A stretch of DNA of 13,112 bases from Xanthoparmelia taractica (lineage: Eukaryota; Ascomycota; Lecanoromycetes; Lecanorales; Parmeliaceae), in contig JANQBS010000580.1 in assembly GCA_033085395.1 (NCBI GenBank), positions 1-13,112 of the forward strand, read 5' to 3'. Positions 1 to 7,436 of this stretch are shown here, piece by piece; positions within the stretch are counted from its first letter, which is position 1; the number at the start of each line of letters is the position of its first letter. The position numbers and the translations under genes were made by a program. Under the pieces are notes generated by a model. It saw only the letters and a list, made by a program, of their open reading frames with translations. It made no database searches and was not told where the DNA came from.

Positions 1-210
1 ACTTTTTTATTATATCCTTTTAACGTTATTAAATATAAAGGTTGAAATTTGGATTGTGCATATCCTAGGATTAACGAGTACCGCAAGCTCATTACGGCAT
101 ACTTTACCCCTCCTCTCAGTATTTACTCCCCTCTTCCCCCATCTGCCGTTCCGTCTGTCAAGGATTTCCTATCAACCGTCGGCGACCCGTACTTGTTAAA
201 TTCCGTCAAC
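1..210 (+). promoter_or_regulatory. Upstream region of the butanediol-dehydrogenase-like gene
   Basis: The first ~50 bases are AT/TA-rich and resemble the RIP-mutated block at the other end of the window, so the gene may sit close to another AT-rich block to the left. A TATA-like stretch (aaatataaag, 31-40) lies about 170 nt before the start codon. A CT-rich run at about 108-145 is typical of transcription start regions of filamentous fungi. No specific regulator site was recognised. The role assignment is by position only. Confidence 0.3.
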
Positions 211-1569
211 ATGATGAAAGCTCTCCGATTCCATGGCCAGCGGGACATTCGGCTGGACGACGTAGAAATCGTACAATGCGGTAGAGACCAAGTCAAGGTA
301 GGCGCCGTCTTTAACTTTCAAGTCTGCCAGTCTCTCGGTCCTAAGTGTACTCTGTCAGGTCAAACCAGCTTTCGTAGGAATATGTGGAACCGGTATGCTA
401 CCGCGCCCGTTGTTCCTCGTAATACGATGAGGCTGATGCTATCAGTTCAGACCTCCATGAATACCTTGGAGGTGCGAGTATCATGCCGACTACTCCTCAT
501 CCCATCACCAAGGAGAAGGTACCATTAACCATGGGACATGAGATCAGTGGGATAGTTGAAGAGATAGGCGAAGGTGTAGATGACATCAAAGTGGGATCGA
601 GGGTCGTTGTTCAGCCAATCATCTACGACGGCACATGTAATGCGTGTAAAGAGGGATATATCAATTGTTGTGATAACAATGGTTTCGTGGGGTTGAGCGG
701 TAAGGGTGTTGGGAATACTCGAACGGTAAAAGAATCCATACTAATACATATTCGTAGGATGGGGTGGTGGACTCTCGGAGCACCTGACAGTTCCTCGAAA
801 AGCCGTCTACAGAATTCCAGATAGCATCCCGATGGAAGTCGCTGGTAGGGCACTTAATCCTAGTCAAGGATTCGCTAATCCTTGGATCCAGCACTTGTAG
901 AGCCATTGGCTGTAGCATGGCACGCTGTCAAAACGAGTCCATTCAAAAAAGGCGATTCAGTCCTAATCCTTGGTGGCGGGCCAATTGGGCTCGCAGTGGT
1001 CCAAACACTTGTGGCGATGGGCGCCGGAAAAATCATAGTCTCAGAAGTCGCGTCTCGTCGGAGGGAGTTTGCGAACCGCTTTGGAGCTCACTACGTGCTA
1101 GATCCTACCAAAAACGATGTAGTCTCGAGAGTTCGTGAGCTCTGCGACGGCTCGGGTGTCAATGTAGCGTTCGATGCTGCGGGGGTACAGGCTGGTCTTG
1201 ATCAAGCCATACAAGCTATTCGTGCTCGAGGTACTCTGGTCAATATTGCAGTATGGGAGAAAAGAGCAACTTTCACTCCGAATTGGTTTGTCTTCCGGGA
1301 GAGAAGATACATGGGCATTGCAACGTATGAGGACGGGGACTTCCAAGAGGTTATAGATGCAATTGCTTCTGGTATGTCATCAGACTGCACGAGACTAGTA
1401 GGATTTTCTAAGATGAAACGATGTAGGGAGGCTCAAACCAGAACCAATGATAACGGGGAAAATTCGGCTGGATGAAGTCGAAGAAAAGGGTTTCAAGGCC
1501 CTTGTGCACGACAAAGACAATCATATCAAGATTCTTGTTGACGTTGGTATGGGGATACCACGCGACTAG
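211..1569 (+). CDS. (R,R)-butanediol dehydrogenase-like zinc alcohol dehydrogenase (six exons)
   Basis: Medium-chain, zinc-dependent NAD(P)-linked alcohol dehydrogenase of the 2,3-butanediol dehydrogenase/sorbitol dehydrogenase branch; it would interconvert a secondary alcohol or diol and its ketone, probably in the cytosol. Exons by hand: 211-297, 359-392, 451-699, 758-844, 892-1371, 1427-1569; all five introns (61, 58, 58, 47, 55 nt) are GT...AG with branch points such as CTAAT or CTGAT. Joined length is 359 residues, normal for the family. Visible motifs: GICGTDLHEY at about 36-45 with catalytic Cys38; MGHE at 68-71 (His70, Glu71); structural-zinc segment at 100-114; GWGGGLSEH at 124-132; VEPLAVAWHAV from 155 with Glu156; Rossmann loop GGGPIG at 180-185. 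The structural-zinc cluster shows Asp100 where a first Cys is often found; Cys103, Cys106 and Cys113/114 remain. Two tandem ATGs (211, 214); family proteins usually begin at the second, but the first was taken. The frame is intact if spliced as above. Exact substrate cannot be read from sequence. Confidence 0.88.
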
Positions 1570-1664
1570 GGATCCCAACGAAGGCCATCCAATATCTTGA
1601 AAGAATCATGCCACAGGAGATGTACGATAAGGCACGAGAAAAATTAGGTGTCAATGGAGCCTAA
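1570..1664 (+). other. Possible alternative C-terminal exon of the dehydrogenase
   Basis: Directly after the TAG at 1567-1569 there is an open frame of 30 codons from 1572 ending in TAA at 1662-1664, with a plausible protein-like composition (…YLERIMPQEMYDKAREKLG…). If 1547-1569, which begins GT and ends AG, were removed, the dehydrogenase frame would pass exactly into it through a split Gly codon and give a 382-residue protein. Twenty-three nucleotides is far too short for a normal fungal intron, so this may be a shrunken intron, a frameshifted former C-terminus, or chance. The family function does not require this tail. Confidence that it is coding is low to moderate. Confidence 0.3.
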
Positions 1665-1950
1665 TTGTTCTCTGAGAAACCAAGAGAAGGGCTCCCAAAT
1701 CGCTTCGCTGTGCAATCAAGACCATCCTTGCTTATAATTAGAGGCTCAGCGAAGATTGAAGGCTTCTTTCTCTGAAAATGTGCCACGACTCCGTGAGGTG
1801 TAGTAGCCAATTGACATTTCAACTCGATGACAGTGCGATCAGAGTGCATTTGAGCGACCATTCCTAGGATTTTATAAGATCATTGATCGTTACGGAAGTG
1901 TGATACCATTTTCAATCTTCCTCAGTTGCGTTTACCTCGTTGACAAGAAC
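1665..1950. other. Intergenic spacer without recognisable gene
   Basis: No convincing coding frame on either strand. By position it should contain the 3' UTR of the dehydrogenase and any N-terminal remains of the monooxygenase pseudogene, but I could not recognise the FAD-binding GxGxxG region expected at the start of such a protein. An open frame on the minus strand (1661-1861) has no recognisable motif. Confidence 0.4.
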
Positions 1951-2903
1951 GTGGGGACTGTATATCTTCGACATATCATATTAGCGAAACGACAAGCCGG
2001 GGAACTGCTTTGCCCTGGAGTGTAACTGGGCTTGACGAGTTCAAAGGCGATTGTCGAGTCCATTCCTCGCAATTCACCGAGCCCAAGGAGAACGCCAACG
2101 GAAAGAGAGCAGTCATAGTCGGATGTTGCAATTCCGACCACCACATCGCTAAAGGTTATATGACCATGGCTATAATGTCACGATGCCACGAGGGCGCAGC
2201 GTAGTAGCACCCTTGTCTTTACAAATGATACTTTTCCCTACATGGCCATGAAAGGCTCTACGCCGAAGATGGGGTACACTCTTTGCTTCCACAGGAAGAA
2301 GCACGCTACCGTATTTGCAACATTTCAACCCCACGTTGAGGACGCAGACATACTCACCATGTCCATCTCTAACCCCACTGCCAAACGCCTCCAACAGCAA
2401 CCACCAGCCAAATCATGAGGCGTGACAGCAATCTACTCGAGGGCCTCACCGCTGCTGGCTTTGCCATCGCCAGTGATCCTAACCACTCTGGTCTCATGGT
2501 GAAATACTTCAGCCCGGGTGGCGGCTACTGTATTGACACAGGCGCCTCACAGCTTATCGCAGACAAAAAGGTCAAGATCAGGCAAGGGCCAGAGGTTAGA
2601 ACTATCAAAGCCCAAAATCTGGTTCTGGCAGACGGCTCGGGGCTTGAAGCAGGTGAGATTGTCTTTTGGAATAGGGTATCAGAATATGAGAGAAATAGCC
2701 TGGACAATGCTTGGGGACGAGTTGGCGAACAGGGTCCACGAGGGTTGGGGGTTTGATGATGAAGGAGAAATAAGGGCATATGGCGAAGAAGTGGACATCG
2801 GGGATTCTGGTTCTTCGGAGGGAACCTAGCACTTTGTCGCTGTTACTCCAAGTTATTGGCTTTGCAGATTAGGGCCATCGAAGCTGGACTTATGAAAGCA
2901 TGA
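1951..2903 (+). pseudogene. Broken flavin-containing monooxygenase (C-terminal portion)
   Basis: Remains of a FAD/NADPH-dependent monooxygenase of the fungal FMO-like/YUCCA-like group, which hydroxylates small substrates using NADPH and oxygen. Recognisable pieces, in order but in different frames: RHIILA (about 1969-1986); LPWSVTGLDEFKGD through KRAVIVG (2010-2130), the region before the NADPH-binding loop, here reading CCNSDHHIA where CNSGHDIA is usual; a VEDADILTMSI piece (2335 on); a long piece 2415-2665 (GLTAAGF, GGGYCIDTGASQLIADKKVKI); GYQNMRE with LGDELANRVH (2668-2775), matching the ATGYQN motif with ATG changed; and WRRSGHRGFWFFGGNLALC to the stop TGA at 2901-2903. Frame changes fall near 2000, 2157, between 2180 and 2335, near 2405, 2667 and 2780, mostly single-base gains or losses. 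The N-terminal FAD domain was not found. Introns do not explain the breaks. The damage is indel-type, unlike the RIP block to the right. It follows the dehydrogenase on the same strand. Confidence 0.82.
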
Positions 2904-3192
2904 TCCTTATAACATCACTTTTCATATAATACTCCAACAGAATTACTGAATGCTTAATCGTATAACCAACATGTAAAATGTAAAGAAAAATATTTACAAA
3001 AAAAACCGTGATCTTCGATCGAGGTGCTGATTACCGCGTAAGGTACTGCTGCTGCCAAGCCTTTCTCAGCCCTATCAAACCACATCACTCCGAACCTCGC
3101 CCAAAGCTCCTCAAGAGCTTTTCATACACCCACCTCCTCGCATCCCCCCACTCAATCTCCGCATCACAAACAACATCACAGCACCCTTAGCT
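2904..3192 (+). promoter_or_regulatory. Spacer and upstream region of COX7
   Basis: The first hundred bases are AT-rich with no gene. From about 3060 the sequence becomes C-rich and T-rich (several CCTC, CCCC and CAC stretches), as is common around transcription starts of housekeeping genes in filamentous fungi. No specific binding site was recognised; the promoter role is inferred from the position just before the COX7 start. Confidence 0.3.
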
Positions 3193-4107
3193 ATGCCAGG
3201 GTAAGTCACGAATCCTCTCCCACCAACCCCCCATCCCGCCCAGGGCACACTCCCTCTCCGTTCCTCCCCCCAACGACGCAGCCAAACCCAGCGCAACCGT
3301 CTATCCCTTTTCCCCACAATGCAAGCCATCCAGCATAACCCACCTTCCCCCTTTCACAATGCTGACTTCTCTCTCCTCCTCACAGCTGGGGCTGGGTTTA
3401 CCGCGAGAACCGCGTCCCGCATTATCAACGACTGTTTCAGAAGAACGATGGTGTGAGGCAGTGGAATAAGGTCTGTGCCGAAATATTCATATATCTGTCT
3501 ATCTGTCTATCTATCTATCTACATACAGAAGGAGAATTGGGCATACAAGAGAGGGGGGGGAAGAGATAGAGAGATAGCGGCGCGTTAAGTGTCAGTTGAC
3601 ATAGGGAATTACAACGCTGCGGCGGCCGCGGTGGTGAAATATTGGTGCTGTCGTATGGATTGCATGACTGATTACCATAACCGACAGACGCCACTGAGCA
3701 AATACATGCTCTATCCCTACTACGTCGCCCTCTTTGGCACTTTTGCCGGTATGTCGTATCTTTTCCTTTCCCCTTTTTCCCTTTGCCATCCCCTCTCCCT
3801 TTCCCTTTCCCTTCCCTTTCCCTTCCCATTTCCCTATCATTCCACTCCACTCCACTCCGACCCTGCCGGTGGGCATCAATGCTAATTTGTGCTTTGCGAG
3901 ATTGTAGCAACGCAGTATGCGATGTGTCGTCTCGTTATGGTATGAGATTCTCTCTCTCACTCTATCTATTCTGCGGCGTTTCCTCTGAGTGATTTTGGTG
4001 GGGCGGGGGGGTGGGAAGGGAGGGAAGGGATGGGGTTTTTGTGTTTGTTTGGGTAAAGATTGCTGATGATGGGATAGGGGCATAAGACGTGGTTTGGGAA
4101 GGGTTGA
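3193..4107 (+). CDS. COX7: Cytochrome c oxidase subunit 7 (COX7/VIIa-type), five exons
   Basis: Small single-span subunit of mitochondrial cytochrome c oxidase (complex IV), in the inner membrane. Exons by hand: 3193-3200, 3386-3470, 3688-3748, 3908-3939, 4078-4107; introns of 185, 217, 159 and 138 nt, all GT...AG with CTGAC, CTGAT or CTAAT branch-like sites. The joined frame is 71 residues with no stop: it starts MPGWGWVYRENRVPHYQRLF, continues QKNDGVRQWNK, and has a hydrophobic segment at about residues 35-60 (YMLYPYYVALFGTFAATQYA), ending in GHKTWFGKG. The YQRLFQ motif and LYPYY at the membrane segment resemble yeast Cox7 (QKIFQ, LYPFY) and the COX7a family, and the length fits. The first exon is only 8 nt. 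Introns outweigh coding sequence about 3:1. Another small inner-membrane subunit is the main alternative, but the motif order favours COX7. Confidence 0.78.
3494..3521. repeat. TCTA/TCTG microsatellite in COX7 intron 2
   Basis: About seven tetranucleotide units alternate between tctg and tcta, just downstream of the second COX7 donor site. It is a simple-sequence repeat that probably varies in length between strains; no coding role. Confidence 0.85.
3790..3827. repeat. Pure pyrimidine tract in COX7 intron 3
   Basis: Thirty-eight consecutive C/T bases made of irregular CCCTTT and CCCTT units. The minus strand is a pure purine tract, so triplex or slippage is possible. It is close to the donor (3749) and distant from the acceptor (3907), so it is not the normal 3' splice-site tract. 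Confidence 0.85.
3997..4035 (+). repeat. G-run cluster in COX7 intron 4 (potential quadruplex)
   Basis: Seven runs of three or more G in 39 bases, separated by one to two bases. Four runs of at least three G with short loops meet the usual pattern for an intramolecular G-quadruplex on the sense strand or nascent RNA. Any function is inference. Confidence 0.7.
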
Positions 4108-4528
4108 GGGAGGGGGAAATGTTGGGGCGGAGAGGGCGGTGGTGGGAGAATTTGAATCTGGGATGTTGGGGGGAGGAGGCGGTGGTGATAGTTGTCGGAG
4201 GTTGTGGCCATGACTGGGACGCGCTGTTTAGAGGCAGATGTCGAAACAAGCAGAACTTGCAGCTTGTGTTCTTTTCAATTGGTTTCATACATGTGCTGCT
4301 GTGCTACTATCGTGGATGGATGTGCCATTGTTCTGACGAGTATGAGTGCGACGTCAACAGATGAACAGTACTAAGTCTCCTAAGGACGAGCATCGACATA
4401 ATAGATGCCTTTTCATCCATATGATACAACCGCTATTTCCAACAAAATGCATAAGGTAATTACAGCCCTCCTACTTCACACCAACTGGTGCGCTCTTCTT
4501 TCTGTCCTCCACAAGCATCCCCACCACT
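4108..4528. other. Convergent intergenic region, no gene seen
   Basis: Lies between the stop codons of COX7 (+) and the DUF1682 gene (-), so it should hold both 3' UTRs and polyadenylation signals. Open frames crossing it (for example 4089-4364 +) start inside the COX7 last exon or have low-complexity Gly/Trp-rich translations from G-rich DNA and resemble no family. No RNA gene or repeat was recognised. Confidence 0.5.
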
Positions 4529-6006
4529 TCACGCCTTCCTACTCATCTTCTTCTCCTGCTTCTTCCCGCTCCTCTTCCTCTCCTTCTCCAAAAAATCCCT
4601 CTGGTCCTCCGCGCTCATATGGCTCAACTTGTTATCCCGTATCTGCTTCCTCTTCTTCTCGCCCTCCAGTCTCCGCTCCTCCGCTTTCTCCTCCTCGCTC
4701 AGCTTTCGCAGCTTCTTCTGCTCTTCTTCGCGTACGGTGCGGATCTTGCGCGTGACTTCGGGGCGGAAGTGCGCGGTTTGCGCGAGGAGGTCAGGGAGGC
4801 GGAGGAAGTAGGTGAAGATGGGGAGGGTGGGCTCGTAGGCTGAGGGGTGGGAGGAAGATGGGATGCGGAGGGTGAGGGAGAGGCGTTTGCGGGGAGTGGC
4901 GTCGTTGAGTCTGTGGCGGAGAGAGTGGTCAGTAGGAGGAATAGATTGCTGTGGGAGAGGTTACTTACTTTGATGGCTTGTCCAATGGTTGGTCGGTTAT
5001 TACTAGGTACTCGAAGGCTTCGCCGGCACTCTCTACCGCCTTGACTAAGTCGGCGGTGAGAAGCTTCTCCGTAATCTCTGCGCTCTCGCTCATGGTGGTG
5101 GCCCAGACAGGCAGCTTAGCATGATCCTTAGTGCTTGTAAGAGAGATATCGTAGCGGTCGTCTCGTATTCTTCGCATCAGATCTTTATGGACCACAGCAA
5201 AGACGAACTGATCGTAGACGGAGCTCTTGCTTTTTGCTTGTGCCTCAATCGCGTCCAATTGCTGCTGACTGCGAGCGGGCACGAGATCTTTTTCTCGGCC
5301 GTCGAAAGCGTAGGACGTGGCCTCCATTCTTTCGGTGGGTGTTGGAAAAGATTCGAACAAGAAGCCAAGGATGTATTCAATAATGAGTGTTGCGGGATTA
5401 TATCTTTTGAACAGCTTGAGGTTGATGTCCGTGAAGGCGACGTTTTGTCGCCCAGTCGCATATGTCACGTACTCCTGCGCTGTCTTCTCTTTCAACAACT
5501 CTTGCGGAATGACCAGGTCGTCCGACTCCAATGACTTGGCCAAGCCGGAAGATTGTACATCGTCCACTGATGGAGCTTTCCTCCCTCCAAACCCGACGGA
5601 AGCATACTCCTTTTGGAGCGCCGGCGCATGAGCTGCAATCCACGCTTTTGCTTTTCGCTTATTTGTTCGTCGCCCCCATATATGCAGTCCAATGATCACT
5701 ATGACAAAGGGTAGAATGATAGCCTCGGCGTAAAAGTCCGAAGGACTCGTTCGTTCCCAGACGCGGTACCATTTGGTGAAGACAACATCTGTTGCGCCGG
5801 TAGGTGAAGCGCCTGCTGCAGCTCCCGCTTGAGTTGTACTAGGCAAGATGGAAGCAGGTGAAGGATCTGGAGCTCCGGCAAAATCTGCGAAGTCTGGGAA
5901 AGATTAAAGAAGTTCGCGTAGTCCTTGTGGGCCAGAGCATACCGTCTTCCGTAGTAGGTGGTGGAGCTTTCTTGGCTCCAAAGAGGCCTTTGAGATACTC
6001 GGCCAT
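4529..6006 (-). CDS. CCDC47: DUF1682 / CCDC47-family ER membrane protein (three exons)
   Basis: Fungal member of the CCDC47 (calumin, DUF1682) family. In animals CCDC47 is the membrane part of the PAT complex, which with Asterix helps insert multi-pass proteins at the ER translocon; the same role here is inferred. Exons on the minus strand: 6006-5943, 5893-4969, 4910-4529; introns of 49 and 58 nt with GT...AG ends (donor GTATGC and GTAAGT, acceptors CCCAG and CACAG). Joined protein is 456 residues: MAEYLKGLFGAKKAPPP at the start, a Ser/Ala/Gly-rich stretch to about 55, one hydrophobic span near 77-94 (YAEAIILPFVIVIIGLHIWG) followed by a basic patch (RRTNKRKAK), then the large cytosolic DUF1682 domain (e.g. 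LFKRYNPA, FTYFLRLPDLLAQ), and from about 389 a highly charged Lys/Glu/Arg coiled coil to the stop at 4531-4529. MSAEDQRDFLEKER is typical of the family tail. Start ATG at 6006 is preceded by an in-frame-independent leader and gives the conserved N-terminus. Confidence 0.87.
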
Positions 6007-6240
6007 TGTCAGTGTACGGTGGAAGACAGCAACAGGAATTCTAAAGTGGATGTGAATAGAGATCTCGCAGTGTTGCAGCACAAAACATTCTACAAAGTAC
6101 GGATACGCATATACAGTGTTAGGGCTAGGGCTAGACTCGTGTTCCAGGGTTTGTTGATTAATTGGAAAGCTTGCTTTCTTTCTGGTTGATAAAGTGTTTT
6201 ATGCAGGGATTACGAAAAGTGAGGATTTAACCTTATTTTT
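6007..6240 (-). promoter_or_regulatory. Promoter side of the CCDC47-like gene, with telomere-like motif
   Basis: About 230 bases of normal composition separate the start codon from the AT-rich block. At 6119-6134 lies ttagggctagggctag: one TTAGGG followed by two CTAGGG-type units, which in the direction of the gene reads as a CCCTA-rich box about 115-130 nt before the ATG. Similar teloboxes bind TTAGGG-repeat factors (Tbf1-type) in some fungi. Whether it regulates the gene or marks the border with the AT-rich block is unknown. Confidence 0.35.
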
Positions 6241-6335
6241 TCTAGATCAATCACATTATCGGATTTCAGAAATTCGACGCTAAAAAACTATTTAATTCTT
6301 TAAATTTGCGCTAAAGTATTATTAATAGTGTTTAA

Positions 6336-6350
6336 GAGACGAAACGTCTC
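6336..6350. repeat. Short perfect hairpin near the left edge of the AT-rich block
   Basis: GAGACG, loop AAA, CGTCTC: a perfect 6-bp stem with a 3-base loop. Located about 90 bases inside the AT-rich block. No known function; it could be a remnant of a subterminal structure. Confidence 0.6.
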
Positions 6351-7170
6351 AAATAGAAAGCATTATAAAACTAAGATCTAAATCTCAAAAGTTCTATAAC
6401 ATTACACTTTCGTTTCTTTAATATTATAAATTATATAATAATAAAGTAGATTAATAGAATTTTAGAGCTATTAATACGCTTTTAAATAATATTATAAACG
6501 TCTTATTTAACTAAATAATTCTTAATAAATATCGAAAATAAGTATATTAACTACTCTTTAATCTTTCGATTAATCTTCGATTTTCAGCGATTAAGACTAT
6601 ATAAATATATTTAATTCTTCTATATTTAATTAAATTATTACTATAATCTCTTTCTATTAATCGATCTTTATTATCTTTAATTTTAATATAAATAATTAAA
6701 TTAGATTTTATCTATTTAGTATATTATAGTAGATATTCTCTTAAAGCATTCTTACGTTTACGCCCGCTATCTTATATTCGCCTTCAAATCGTCCTCGAAA
6801 GCGAAAGGCGCTCGCTAAATTAGACTCTAATATCGCTACTTTAACGCGTTCTAATTCTTTTCTCAAATCTACGTATTATAAATCTAAATAAAAGAAGATT
6901 AATAACTTTAGATCGATTAAAAAGTCGTTTAAGAAGTTAATAAAATAGATAAAAAATACGCGATATCTTAGAGAGAAAGAGATCTCTAAATAATATTAAT
7001 TACGCGTACGTAGAGATCTAAAGAATCGCTATAATCGTAGAATAATATAGGCTGAGCGTCTTAGAGTAACTTCTTCTACTTCTCTAACGCTTACATTAAA
7101 TTCTAAGTAAACTTAGTTTATCTACGAAGAATATAGTACTTTCGAGTTACTAAATAACGTAATACTATAC

Positions 7171-7233
7171 TCGAGCCCCATATGCACTATATATCTATAC
7201 GAGGCGCGGTGGTGTGATAGCGGATAGCATAGA
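7171..7233. repeat. Less-mutated 63-bp island flanked by 7-bp repeats
   Basis: Within the RIP block this segment keeps several TpG and CpA (tgcac, ggtggtgtgatag, gcatag) and is more GC-rich. It is bounded by the direct repeat actatac (7164-7170 and 7234-7240), which could be a target duplication. A stretch at about 7207-7231 (ggtggtgtgatagcggatagcatag) resembles the D-arm/A-box part of eukaryotic tRNAs, hinting at a tRNA-derived SINE scrap. This is tentative; the ctatac motif also occurs once inside the island. Confidence 0.3.
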
Positions 7234-7382
7234 ACTATACGTTATAATCACGTTCGTAATAAAAGAAAACAATCGCGATATAATCGCTACTACGATCTTA
7301 ATTAGACTAAAAAGCGTCGTACTCGACGATCACCTACTTTAGTTATCCTAAATAATTTAGCCATTTCACCTGCTTTCGCTAT

Positions 7383-7436
7383 TTTATCTACTTCATCTAC
7401 TTTATTTACTTTATCTACTTTATCTACTTTATCTAC
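7383..7436 (+). repeat. Six-copy 9-bp tandem repeat in the Helitron relic
   Basis: Six units of tttatctac with single changes (ttcatctac, tttatttac). In the frame continuing from upstream it reads as repeated Leu-Ser-Thr, with some Leu codons probably mutated from Ser (TCA to TTA). It is a low-complexity linker between the basic N-terminus and the DUF6570-like segment. Confidence 0.8.

Noticed and set aside
3515..4083. Long minus-strand open frames (3515-3910, 3592-4083) and plus-strand frames over the same stretch
   Set aside because: They arise from the microsatellite, pyrimidine tract and G-run cluster of the COX7 introns; translations are low-complexity Lys/Gly/Arg or Pro/Ser, and the COX7 exons on the + strand explain the conserved coding signal.
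5121..5631. Plus-strand open frames across 5121-5534 and 5317-5631
   Set aside because: Shadows of the DUF1682/CCDC47 main exon on the minus strand, which is recognisable as a family and has consistent splice sites.
6119..6134. True interstitial telomere or chromosome end
   Set aside because: Only one exact TTAGGG unit is present and the other units are CTAGGG; there is no array, and genes and transposon sequence continue on both sides.
7200..7270. Functional tRNA gene
   Set aside because: An A-box-like string and a weak gttcg string are present, but I could not fold acceptor, anticodon and T arms of proper length.
7383..7436. CRISPR-like or regulatory repeat array
   Set aside because: Units are contiguous 9-mers with no spacers and lie inside the Helitron coding relic in a eukaryotic genome; a tandem coding repeat explains them.
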